A stretch of DNA of 64,000 nucleotides from Reyranella sp. GTDB lineage: Bacteria > Pseudomonadota > Alphaproteobacteria > Reyranellales > Reyranellaceae. The translations under genes and the position numbers were made by a program. A model generated the notes under the pieces. That model had not been told where the DNA came from. It saw only the letters and a program-made list of their open reading frames with translations, and ran no database searches. Where the stretch lies: contig JAUXWB010000328.1 of the NCBI GenBank assembly GCA_030684475.1, forward strand, positions 1 through 64,000. The letters run 5' to 3'. Below are positions 9,473 through 21,098 of the stretch, in pieces (position 1 is the first letter of the stretch; the number at the start of each line of letters is the position of its first letter).

Positions 9473-10725
9473 AGGCGCTCGAAGGCTTTGGTGAAGAAAT
9501 CCGGTGCGCCGAAATTGCCGGACTTCAGCGCCAGCAACAGCGGTTTCTTTCCGATTGACGCCGTCCACGGCACGCCGGGGTCGATCTCCGGCCCGATGCG
9601 CAGCGCCGTCACGTCGAGGGCGCCCACGACCGCGCCCGAGGTCTCGCCGCCGGCGACGACCAGGCGGCCGACGCCTGAAGCCACCAGGCCGCGCGCGAGA
9701 GCTGCCATCGTCTTCTCGATCGCCTGGCTCGATTTCTCGACGCCGTATTTCGCCTGCAGCGCCTTCACCGCTTCAAGTTTGTCGCTGGCAGATAACAGGA
9801 TCGGGCCATTGCCGAGCTTGTCCTTGGCCCAGGCGAGCGCTTTCTCTCCGACCGGCTCGCCGCGGCAGATGGCGTCGGTGTCGAGTGCGAGTTGCGGACC
9901 TTTGAAAGCGGCGATCTGGCCGAGCGTTGCCGCCGAGCACGAGCCCGCGAGCACGGCCGCTGCGCCGGCCACTTTCGGTAGAGCGTCGGCATTGGCCTTA
10001 TGGGCGAGCAGTCCGCGGCGGCGATAGGCGGCCGGCAGGCCCAGCGCCACGCCGGAGCCGCCGGTGACCAGCACGTCATCGCCAACGGCCTCGCCGATGA
10101 TGCCGAGATCGGTGTCGGCCACGGCATCGACGACGACATGGCGCACATCCGCGGCCGCGAGCTTGTCGAGTGCGGCGCGCAACTCGGCGGAACCGGACTG
10201 CACCTGCTTCAACGGCACCAGTCCGACCTTGTGTCCGGTCTGGCGCGCCAGCACGCGCACCAGGCTGGCATCGGTCATCGGTGTCAGCGGATGGTGCCGC
10301 ATGTGGGAGTCCGACAGCAACACGTCGCCCACGAACAGATGGCCGAAGAAAATCGTGCGGCCGTTGACCGGGAAGGCGGGGCAATAGATCGCCTGCTTCG
10401 CCTTCAGCGCGTCGAGAAGCGCATCGCCCACCGGGCCGATGTTGCCGGCATCCGTCGAATCGAACGTCGAGCAGTATTTGAAGAAGAAGCGGACGCAGCC
10501 GGCCGCCTGGAGCGCCTTCAGCGCGTCGAGCGACTGGGCGACGGCGTCTTTGGCCGGGATCGAGCGCGTCTTGAGCGCTACGACGACGGCATCGACATCG
10601 TCGGGAATCGTTCCTTTGGGTGGCACGCCGATCGTCTGGATCGTGCGCATGCCGCCCTTGACCAGCATGCCCGCGATATCGGTCGCGCCGGTGAAATCGT
10701 CGGCAATCACTCCGAGTACAGCCAT
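9469..10725 (-). CDS. otnK: 3-oxo-tetronate kinase (DUF1537/four-carbon acid sugar kinase family)
   Basis: MAVLGVIADDFTGATDIAGMLVKGGMRT, KYCSTFDSTDAGNIGPV, VAGGETSGAVV. Confidence 0.9.
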   Translation of the reverse strand: MAVLGVIADDFTGATDIAGMLVKGGMRTIQTIGVPPKGTIPDDVDAVVVALKTRSIPAKDAVAQSLDALKALQAAGCVRFFFKYCSTFDSTDAGNIGPVGDALLDALKAKQAIYCPAFPVNGRTIFFGHLFVGDVLLSDSHMRHHPLTPMTDASLVRVLARQTGHKVGLVPLKQVQSGSAELRAALDKLAAADVRHVVVDAVADTDLGIIGEAVGDDVLVTGGSGVALGLPAAYRRRGLLAHKANADALPKVAGAAAVLAGSCSAATLGQIAAFKGPQLALDTDAICRGEPVGEKALAWAKDKLGNGPILLSASDKLEAVKALQAKYGVEKSSQAIEKTMAALARGLVASGVGRLVVAGGETSGAVVGALDVTALRIGPEIDPGVPWTASIGKKPLLLALKSGNFGAPDFFTKAFERL

Positions 10726-10734
10726 GGGGAGACG

Positions 10735-11154
10735 TTAGGCGATCACGGTCGCCTTCATCCAGAACTTTCGACGGCGGCTGCGGCGCCGGGCCTCGTCCTC
10801 GCCGTCGTAGTGATGCAGGGGCGGTGCGGGGTCGAAAGTGTCCCGAATGTCGAGCGAGTTGACGTTGACGATGCCGATGGCACCGCCTTCATCCGGCATG
10901 ACGGCGCCGACATAGGCACCGCATTTGACGCACAGCAGATAATCGGTGATGCCGAGCCCGAAGCGATAGCGGGAGAGGGCGCCCGGTCTGCAGCGGAACT
11001 CGACCGATCCCGCCGGATCGCCCAAGGTCCGCGCGCCGTGGCGGCGGCAGAAGCTGCAGCCACAGCGGCCCACCCGCATCTCCTCGGGCTTCTTCTCTGA
11101 CTCGAAGCGGATCGTGATCGCGCCGCAATGGCAGGAGCCTGCATGAATCGTCAT
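10735..11154 (-). CDS. GFA family (glutathione-dependent formaldehyde-activating enzyme/CENP-V fold) protein
   Basis: GSCHCGAITIRFE..., RCGCSFCRRHGARTLGDP. Confidence 0.85.
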   Translation of the reverse strand: MTIHAGSCHCGAITIRFESEKKPEEMRVGRCGCSFCRRHGARTLGDPAGSVEFRCRPGALSRYRFGLGITDYLLCVKCGAYVGAVMPDEGGAIGIVNVNSLDIRDTFDPAPPLHHYDGEDEARRRSRRRKFWMKATVIA

Positions 11155-12434
11155 TTGGTTGGCACAATCAGGGTGGCGCGGAAATCGTTGACGTTGGTCC
11201 GGGTCGGCCCTGTGATCAGGCTGTCGCCGAGACTTTCGAAGAAGCTGTGGCCGTCGTTGTTGCGCAGCATGGCCTTGGGATCGAGCCCCTTGGCAAGGGC
11301 GCGAGCCAGCGAATCGGGCGTGAAGATTGCGCCCGCGATCTCCTCGGCACCATCGACGCCGTCGGTATCGGCGGCGAGGCCCCAGATCTGCGGCGCACCA
11401 TTTGTCTCAATTGCCTCGCCGAGCAGATACTCAACGTTGCGACCGCCGCGGCCCTTGCCGCGCACTGTTACGGTCGTCTCGCCACCGGACAGGATCACCG
11501 TGGGCTTCTTCGCGCCCGCCACGAGGTCGAGGGCGCGACGGGCGTGCGCTGCGCCAAGTTCTCGCGCTTCGCCTTCGAGATTGTCACCCAGCATCACGAC
11601 GACGCAGCCGCGCGAACGCGCCACCGCCGCCGCCGCCTCAAGCGAGCGCTTGGGTGTCGCCACCACAATGGTCTCGATTCGCCGGAGCCGCGGATCAGCG
11701 GGCTTCGGTGTTTCCTCGATCTTGCCCGCAACCCCCGACTCGAGATGCGCCCGCACCGAAGCCGGTGGGTCGATCCGATACTTGGCCAGTACTGCCAGCG
11801 CATCGGCAAATGTCGTGCGATCGGCCACCGTGGGACCCGAGCCGATCACGCCGGGGTCGTCGTTGGGCACGTCGGAGATCAGCCACGACACAACGCGTGC
11901 CGGCTGCGTGGTGATGGCAAGCCTCCCGCCCTTGATCGCCGAGAGGTGCTTACGCACCGTGTTCATCTCGACAATGTTGGCGCCCGACTTCAGCAGCGCG
12001 CGATTGACCTCCTGCTTGTCGGCCAGCGACAGACCGGGAGCGGGAAGGGCCAGCAACGAAGAGGCGCCGCCGGAGATGAGACAGAGCACGAGATCGTCGG
12101 CCGAGAGGCCTTTCACCTTTTCCAGGATGCGTCCGGCGGCGGCGCGGCCCTTCTCGTCGGGTACGGGATGCGCAGCCTCGACGATTTCGATGCGCTTGCA
12201 GGTCTCGCCATAGCCATAGCGGGTGACGACGAGGCCTTCGAGCGGATGCGGCCACTGGTCTTCCACCGCGCGCGCCATCGCTGCACTTGCCTTGCCGGCG
12301 CCGATCACGATCGCCCGGCCTTTCGGCGGCGCGAGCTTGGCGATGTAAGGCGCGAGGCAGGTGGCAGGGCGGGCGGCCGCAAGCGCGGCATCGAACAGGT
12401 CGCGCAACAGGGCGCGTGCGTCAGCATCTTTCAT
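11151..12434 (-). CDS. Glycerate kinase type-2 / MOFRL family (hydroxypyruvate reductase-like)
   Basis: GAGKASAAMARAVE, CLISGGASSLLALPAPG, LSGGETTVTVRGKGRGGRN. Confidence 0.9.
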   Translation of the reverse strand: MKDADARALLRDLFDAALAAARPATCLAPYIAKLAPPKGRAIVIGAGKASAAMARAVEDQWPHPLEGLVVTRYGYGETCKRIEIVEAAHPVPDEKGRAAAGRILEKVKGLSADDLVLCLISGGASSLLALPAPGLSLADKQEVNRALLKSGANIVEMNTVRKHLSAIKGGRLAITTQPARVVSWLISDVPNDDPGVIGSGPTVADRTTFADALAVLAKYRIDPPASVRAHLESGVAGKIEETPKPADPRLRRIETIVVATPKRSLEAAAAVARSRGCVVVMLGDNLEGEARELGAAHARRALDLVAGAKKPTVILSGGETTVTVRGKGRGGRNVEYLLGEAIETNGAPQIWGLAADTDGVDGAEEIAGAIFTPDSLARALAKGLDPKAMLRNNDGHSFFESLGDSLITGPTRTNVNDFRATLIVPTK

Positions 12435-12463
12435 TTGGCCAATCTTCGCACTATAGGGGCGCG

Positions 12464-13243
12464 ATGCAACAACTCCTCGGCCAGCTTCTCGTTCCCGGCG
12501 ATCCGCCTCCGTTTTCGCTGTTCAATGAAAAGGGCAAGGCGCCGCTTCTGCTGCTCTGCGATCACGCCAGCAAGATCATCCCCAGGGCTTTGGGCGATCT
12601 CGGCATCTCCGAAGACGAGCTCGCTCGCCACATCGGCTGGGATATCGGCGGACTCGACGCGGCGATCGAACTCGCTTCGGCGCTCGATGCACCGCTGGTG
12701 TCCTCCGGCTTTTCGCGGCTGGTGATCGACTGCAACCGCTGGCCGGGCGGCGAGGGATCGATCCCTGAGATCAGTGACGGCATTCTCGTGCCGGCGAATC
12801 GTGACCTCACCAAGGAGCAGGTCGACGCGCGCGCCGAGGCCTGCTTCTGGCCCTACCATCGCGAGGTCGATCGTCATCTCGACCGGATGACGGCAGGCGG
12901 TCGTCCGATCGCCTTGCTGGTGATACACAGCTTCACGCCGGAGATGAACGGCTTTCCAAGGCCCTGGCATGTCGGCGTGTTGTGGAACGACGATCCGCGG
13001 TTACCCGAGCCGTTGCTGGCCGAGCTGCGGCGCGATCCCTCGCTGGTGGTGGGCGACAACGAACCCTACTCGGCGCGCGCTTCATACGAATACACGCTCA
13101 ATGCCCATGCGCGACGGCGCAAGCTACCGCATTGTTCCTTGGAAGTGCGCCAGGACCTGATCGACTCATCTGGTGAGGCACGCGTTTGGGCGACGCGCCT
13201 GGCGCCGGCGATCCGGGCTGCCGTTGCAGTGGCTCTGGGCTGA
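12464..13243 (+). CDS. N-formylglutamate amidohydrolase
   Basis: LLLLCDHASKIIPRALGDLGI...HIGWDIGGLDAA, IHSFTPEMNG, DNEPYSAR. Confidence 0.9.
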   Translation: MQQLLGQLLVPGDPPPFSLFNEKGKAPLLLLCDHASKIIPRALGDLGISEDELARHIGWDIGGLDAAIELASALDAPLVSSGFSRLVIDCNRWPGGEGSIPEISDGILVPANRDLTKEQVDARAEACFWPYHREVDRHLDRMTAGGRPIALLVIHSFTPEMNGFPRPWHVGVLWNDDPRLPEPLLAELRRDPSLVVGDNEPYSARASYEYTLNAHARRRKLPHCSLEVRQDLIDSSGEARVWATRLAPAIRAAVAVALG

Positions 13244-13285
13244 GCCTATATCCACGAACAAGGCTTCAACGCCCAGGAGAGTGCC

Positions 13286-13585
13286 ATGGACGACAAGACA
13301 CGCACCGATCTCGAGGCCGCTGCCTTCCGCCGGCTGGTCGCGCACCTGCAGGAGCGCACCGACGTCCAGAACATCGATATGATGAATCTGGCTGGCTTCT
13401 GCCGCAACTGCCTGTCGCGCTGGTACCGCGAGGAAGCGGGCAAGCAGGGCATCGAGGTTACCGACCCGAAGGCCCGCGAGATCGTCTACGGCATGCCATA
13501 CGACGAGTGGAAGGCCAAGCACCAGAAAGAGGCCTCGGGCGACCAGAAGAAAGCTTTCGACAAGAGCCAGCACAAGCACGGCTGA
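13286..13585 (+). CDS. DUF1244 domain-containing protein
   Basis: AAFRRLVAHLQERTDVQNIDMMNLAGFCRNCLSRWYREEA. Confidence 0.85.
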   Translation: MDDKTRTDLEAAAFRRLVAHLQERTDVQNIDMMNLAGFCRNCLSRWYREEAGKQGIEVTDPKAREIVYGMPYDEWKAKHQKEASGDQKKAFDKSQHKHG

Positions 13586-13696
13586 CATCCTGCCGGACCG
13601 TCCCCGTTATCCCCGTCTTTCATCGCAACAGCGTCATTGAGCCGACGTGGCCTGCGCTCCTATGGTCTGCCTGACTGGACCCTAGGAGTTGAGGAC

Positions 13697-13969
13697 ATGC
13701 CGGACGGAAGCGCCGTTTCCAAGAAGACCAAGGCCGGGCCGATTTCGGCCGATCGCCTGAAGAGCTTCGTCGAGCGGATCGAGAAGCTCGAGGAAGAGCG
13801 CAAGGCCATCGGCGGCGACATCAAGGATGTCTATTCCGAGGCCAAGGGCGTCGGCTACGACGTCAAGACCATGCGAAAGGTCGTTTCGCTAAGGCAGATG
13901 GATGCGGCCGACCGGGCCGAGCAGGAGACGCTGCTCGACGTCTACAAGCACGCGCTCGGGATGGTCTGA
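13697..13969 (+). CDS. DUF2312 domain-containing protein
   Basis: ADRLKSFVERIEKLEEERKAIGGDIKDVYSEAKGVGYDVKTMRKVVSLR. Confidence 0.9.
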   Translation: MPDGSAVSKKTKAGPISADRLKSFVERIEKLEEERKAIGGDIKDVYSEAKGVGYDVKTMRKVVSLRQMDAADRAEQETLLDVYKHALGMV

Positions 13970-14013
13970 GGCCCTACGCGGGCCTATCGCCGCCGGCTGC
14001 CGGACGCTAGGCT

Positions 14014-14030
14014 TCCCGAAAGTTTCGGGA
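14014..14030. promoter_or_regulatory. Perfect palindrome TCCCGAAA-G-TTTCGGGA abutting the SD of the following gene
   Basis: 8-bp arms; right arm overlaps GGGAGGA at 14027-14033. Confidence 0.5.
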
Positions 14031-14041
14031 GGAACAAACAA

Positions 14042-15013
14042 GTGAGCGTTCATCGTCGTGTATTCGTCGCGTCGCTCGGTGCGGTCGCGGCAACGGGCTC
14101 CGTCGCGCGGGCCCAGACATTTCCCACCCAGCCCGTGCACGTCGTCGTGCCGTTCCCGCCCGGCGGCGGCACGGACGCGCTGGCGCGCGCGATCCAGGAG
14201 CCGATGCAACGCTCGCTGGGCGGCACGATCATCATCGACAACAAGGGCGGCGGCGGCGGCAGCATCGCCCACGACTTCGTCGCCAAGCAGCCGGCCGACG
14301 GCCACTGGATGGTGGTCAGCGCCAACAACCTGCCGCTCTATCCCTACACCGTGGCCAAGCTCGGCTTCGATGCCAAGACCGCCTTCGTCCCGATCGGCTT
14401 CATCGCCAAGCAGGAATCGGTGCTGGTCGGCAGTGCCGATGCGCCGTGGCCCGATTTGAAGGCGATCATCGCCGCCGCAAAGGCCGCGCCGGGCTCGGTG
14501 CAATACGGCACGGCCGGACTCACCACGCCGATGCATCTGTCGGCTGAGCAGTTCGCCATGCTGAATGGCCTCAAGCTGACCCACGTGCCGTTCCGCGGCA
14601 CCGGTCCTCTGGTCACCGATCTCCTGGGCAGCCATATCAAGCTCGGCATGTCGAGCATCACCAGCGTTGCGCCGCAGATCGCGGCCGGCAAACTCAAGCC
14701 CTACGCGATGGCCTCGCTCGAGCGCTCGTCGGTGGCGCCGAACATCCCGACCTTCAAGGAGCTGGGCGCGGGCGACGTCGACGGCACCATCGTCTACACG
14801 CTGCTGGCCCCGGCCGGCACGCCGCCCGCGGTCGTGGCCAAGCTGAACAAGGCGCTGAACGACGCGGTGTCGACGCCCGGAGGCAAGGAAGACCTGAAGA
14901 AGCGCGGCTTCGTGCCGATGGGCGGCACGCCGCAGCAGCTCGGCGACTGGCTCAAGATCCAGGAACCGATCTGGGTGCCGGTGCTGCAGGCGGCCGGCAT
15001 CAAGCCGGAGTAG
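14042..15013 (+). CDS. Bug/TctC family tripartite tricarboxylate transporter substrate-binding protein
   Basis: FPTQPVHVVVPFPPGGGTDALARAIQEPM..., signal peptide, GTG start. Confidence 0.9.
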   Translation: MSVHRRVFVASLGAVAATGSVARAQTFPTQPVHVVVPFPPGGGTDALARAIQEPMQRSLGGTIIIDNKGGGGGSIAHDFVAKQPADGHWMVVSANNLPLYPYTVAKLGFDAKTAFVPIGFIAKQESVLVGSADAPWPDLKAIIAAAKAAPGSVQYGTAGLTTPMHLSAEQFAMLNGLKLTHVPFRGTGPLVTDLLGSHIKLGMSSITSVAPQIAAGKLKPYAMASLERSSVAPNIPTFKELGAGDVDGTIVYTLLAPAGTPPAVVAKLNKALNDAVSTPGGKEDLKKRGFVPMGGTPQQLGDWLKIQEPIWVPVLQAAGIKPE

Positions 15014-15027
15014 GGGGCGCTGCCAGC

Positions 15028-15063
15028 AAACGCCCGACGGAGCAATCCGCCGGGCGTTTTTCA
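15028..15063 (+). terminator. Rho-independent terminator
   Basis: aaaCGCCCGacGGagcaatCCgcCGGGCGtttttc: GC stem followed by T-run directly after the TctC-type gene. Confidence 0.8.
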
Positions 15064-15218
15064 TGGTCGAGCAGCGGCACACTCATCCACGAAAGCAGTT
15101 GCCGTCGGTGGCACACCCGATCGGGGGGCGATTCACTTCTGCAATCAACGGCTTGGGGGCTATTTATGACACAGGCAGCGGCACACGCCGTGGCACAGCG
15201 AGGTGTGCCAGAAAATGG

Positions 15219-18172
<2,954 letters not shown>

Positions 18173-18272
18173 CTATTGCTGATTATGGCCCGTCTTGTTG
18201 CACCACCGTGAGGTAAAGGCAATCTTCGGCACGGCGATGTCAGAAGGACACGCGGCCAATCTTTTCCAGGCC

Positions 18273-18443
18273 TGCGCGCTCCGTGCTGTTACCTCAACGG
18301 GTGGAATGACGGTCGAATATTTGCCGTTAGACCACGCTTTCCTCGGCCGCGTCGCCAGCCGCACCTTCAACGAGGTGCGCGGCATCAACCGCGTAACCTA
18401 CGACATCACGAGCAAGCCGCCGGGGACGATCGAGTGGGAGTGA
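18273..18443 (+). pseudogene. guaA: 3'-terminal fragment of GMP synthase (guaA)
   Basis: [56 protein letters not shown] matches the GuaA C-terminus; no upstream GuaA domains present. Confidence 0.85.
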
Positions 18444-18543
18444 CCGCCCGTGGCGGTCAATCCCGAGCATTTGCGAGGGATTTATTTGAGGGGAAGCAGG
18501 AGCGGACCGGCAAGACGGCCCACTAGCGCACGGGGCAGCGCAG

Positions 18544-19137
18544 TCAGACCCGGTCGAGCGTCCTTTCCGGGCCGGCAGCCCGTGGCATGGCCGAAATTGT
18601 CGGCAACAGATCGTCGAGGTCGCTGATGAAGGCGACATGGTCGAGGTGGGTTCGTTCGGCGAAACCGCCTTCGACGACGCCGCGCAACAGGGCCGCCAAG
18701 GGCTCCCAATAGCCGCCCTGGTCGACGATCACGATCGGCTTGCTGTGCAGGCCGAGTGTGCGCCAGGACAGGACCTCGAAGAACTCCTCGAGCGTCCCCA
18801 GACCGCCGGGGAGGACCACGAAGGCATCCGACCGCTCGAACATCTGCAGTTTTCGCTCGTGCATGGTTTGGACGACCACGGTCTCGGTCAGGGCGGGGTG
18901 GCCGGCCTCGCGTTCCAGTAGGAACTGCGGAATGACGCCGACAACGGTCGCCCCGGCAGCCAGGGCGGCGTTTGCCACCAGGCCCATAAGGCCGACGCCA
19001 CCGCCGCCGTAAACGAGCGTTACGCCCTCACGGGCCAGCAGCGCGCCCAGCCGGACGGCGGTGTCGCGCATGGCGGGGTCGATGCCGAAGCGGGCGCCGC
19101 AGAAGACGCAGAGGGAAGCAGGGGGGAGTTCGGACAC
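18544..19137 (-). CDS. LOG family protein (TIGR00730-type, cytokinin-activating nucleoside 5'-monophosphate phosphoribohydrolase)
   Basis: LVYGGGGVGLMGLVANAAL, VLPGGLGTLEEFFEVLSWRTLGLHSKPI. Confidence 0.95.
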   Translation of the reverse strand: MSELPPASLCVFCGARFGIDPAMRDTAVRLGALLAREGVTLVYGGGGVGLMGLVANAALAAGATVVGVIPQFLLEREAGHPALTETVVVQTMHERKLQMFERSDAFVVLPGGLGTLEEFFEVLSWRTLGLHSKPIVIVDQGGYWEPLAALLRGVVEGGFAERTHLDHVAFISDLDDLLPTISAMPRAAGPERTLDRV

Positions 19138-19255
19138 GGAGGATTCTTTTTACAGTCGATCCGATGTCTTTCCGGACCGGGTTGGCATGGTATCATTTCA
19201 CAGAGAGAGGTCGCGACGCCTAAGGGCGGTCGGTCGTCGCACCGTTGGGAGGGTG

Positions 19256-20368
19256 ATGTCACGCACTGTTTTCTGGCTGGTCGGGGGAGGCACGATCGTC
19301 ATTGCCGTTGCTCTCGCTGTTGCATGGCGTGGCAAGCTGACCGAGCAGGCCGTGATCGATCTGGCCACCAAGCCCGCGGTCGTCGCGCCGCCGGCGCAGG
19401 CGCCTGCGCTTGCGCCCCAAGCGTCGCCGGCGACGCCAGGTTCGCCGACTGCGCCGGAAGCCTCCTCAACTCCGACCTTCGACGTTGCCCGCATCGGGCC
19501 CGACGGGCGGGCCGTCGTTGCCGGGCGGGCCGCGCCGGGCGCCAAGGTCGTGCTGCTCGATGGCGGCAAGGAAATCGCCAATAGCGTCGCGGATGCGCGC
19601 GGTGAATGGGTGATCATCGCCCAGGAGCCGCCGCTCGCGCCCGGGCCGCACGAGTTGCGGGTGATCCAGCATATCGACGGCCGTGCCCCGGTGACATCGG
19701 ATCAGGTCGTGGTCGTGGTCGTCCCACAGCCGTCGTCGCCGCCGCAGCCTCCGTCGTCGTCGCAGCCTCCGTCTTCGCCGCAGCCTCCGTCTTCGCCGCC
19801 GTCCGTCGCTGCGTCGGGTGCCAAGGAACCGAAGGACGAGACGCTGGTGATGATCGCGCCGTCGGCCGGACCCACCACGCTGGTCCAGCCGCCGTCGGCG
19901 GCGGGCGTGCCGAAATCGGGCGACCTCGTCGTCTCGACGGTCGACTACGATGACCGGGGTCAGGTCACGATTTCGGGGCAGGCGGCTCCGGGAACGACCG
20001 TACGTGCCTATGTCGACGACAAGATCGCTGCCGAAGGTATCGCAGCGCCGGACGGTCGCTGGCGGCTTACGCCAGCCAACCCCATCGACCACGGCAAGCA
20101 CACGCTGCGCATTGACCGGCTGGCGAAGGACGGCAAGCCCGTCGCTCGTCTCGAATTGCCGTTCGAACGGGCCGCCGTGCCGCCGACTGTTGGGAACGAC
20201 AGCAAGCGGCTGTATGTGGTGCGGGGCGACAATCTGTGGAACATCGCGCGCGCGCATTACGGCACTGGCTGGCATCACACCAAGATCTTCAATGCCAACA
20301 AAGATCAGATTCGCGACCCCGATCTGATATACCCGGGCCAAGTCTTCAGCCTGCCCAAGGTCGACTGA
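19256..20368 (+). CDS. LysM domain-containing membrane-anchored protein with Pro/Ser-rich linker
   Basis: N-terminal TM, PQPPSS repeats, C-terminal RLYVVRGDNLWNIARAHYGTGWHHTKIFNANKDQIRDPDLIYPGQVFSLPK. Confidence 0.9.
   Translation: MSRTVFWLVGGGTIVIAVALAVAWRGKLTEQAVIDLATKPAVVAPPAQAPALAPQASPATPGSPTAPEASSTPTFDVARIGPDGRAVVAGRAAPGAKVVLLDGGKEIANSVADARGEWVIIAQEPPLAPGPHELRVIQHIDGRAPVTSDQVVVVVVPQPSSPPQPPSSSQPPSSPQPPSSPPSVAASGAKEPKDETLVMIAPSAGPTTLVQPPSAAGVPKSGDLVVSTVDYDDRGQVTISGQAAPGTTVRAYVDDKIAAEGIAAPDGRWRLTPANPIDHGKHTLRIDRLAKDGKPVARLELPFERAAVPPTVGNDSKRLYVVRGDNLWNIARAHYGTGWHHTKIFNANKDQIRDPDLIYPGQVFSLPKVD
19727..19803 (+). repeat. Tandem about 18-bp repeat (CAGCCTCCGTCTTCGCCG) coding (Q/S)PPSS linker
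   Basis: Repeated cagcctccgtc(t/g)tcg(c/t)cg units. Confidence 0.7.
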
Positions 20369-20396
20369 CGGCTGTCGGGCGACAGAGAGCGCGTTC

Positions 20397-21089
20397 ATGC
20401 TGGCCAATTTCTTCGTGCCGATCCTCGCTGACGGATGGCGATTCATCGCCCTTTTTGCCGGTGCGACCTTTCTCGGTGCCCTGACGGGTGCGGCGTGGCT
20501 GTTCTGGCCGCTGATGCTCCTGACCCTGTGGTCGATCTATTTCTTCCGTGACCCGCCGCGGGGCGTGCCACAGGACGACGGCGTCCTGATCGCGCCGGCC
20601 GATGGGCTGGTGCAGATGATCGTCGATGCTGTGCCACCACCCGAACTCGGATTGGGCGGCGAGGCACTGACGCGCGTCTCGATCTTTCTCAGTGTCTTCG
20701 ATGTCCACATCAACCGCGCACCATGCGCGGCATCGGTCGACGTCGTGGCCTATCGCCCGGGCAAGTTCGTGAACGCCTCGGCCGACAAGGCGAGCGACGA
20801 CAACGAGCGCATGGCGATTGCGCTGCGCCGGCCCGACGGCCGGGTGATCGGCTGCGTCCAGATCGCCGGCTGGGTGGCCCGCCGGATCGTCTGCTACATC
20901 AAGCCGGGCCAGTCGGTCGCCGCCGGCGAGCGCTTTGGGCATATCCGGTTTGGCAGCCGGACGGATCTCTATCTGCCGCCCGGCGCCCGTTTGTTGGTCG
21001 CGCCGGGACAGCGCATGATCGGGGGCGAGACCGTCATGGCCGAACTCGATCCCGTTGCGGCCGTGCCGCGCCCGGCGATCGAATTCTAG
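20397..21089 (+). CDS. psd: Phosphatidylserine decarboxylase (proenzyme)
   Basis: FRDPPRGVPQDDGVLIAPADGLVQ, SVFDVHINRAP, HIRFGSRTDLYLPPGA (GS cleavage site). Confidence 0.95.
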   Translation: MLANFFVPILADGWRFIALFAGATFLGALTGAAWLFWPLMLLTLWSIYFFRDPPRGVPQDDGVLIAPADGLVQMIVDAVPPPELGLGGEALTRVSIFLSVFDVHINRAPCAASVDVVAYRPGKFVNASADKASDDNERMAIALRRPDGRVIGCVQIAGWVARRIVCYIKPGQSVAAGERFGHIRFGSRTDLYLPPGARLLVAPGQRMIGGETVMAELDPVAAVPRPAIEF

Positions 21090-21098
21090 GAGGCAGCG

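Noticed and set aside
13625-13649. GCAAC-N16-CGTG upstream of the DUF2312 gene
   Set aside because: Right geometry (47 nt to ATG) but the -10 has a mismatch (CGTG); not counted among the EcfG-like sites, though worth including in a relaxed genome scan.
19727-19803. Short tandem repeats that could suggest a CRISPR or VNTR
   Set aside because: They encode a Pro/Ser linker in the LysM protein; unit and spacing are not CRISPR-like.
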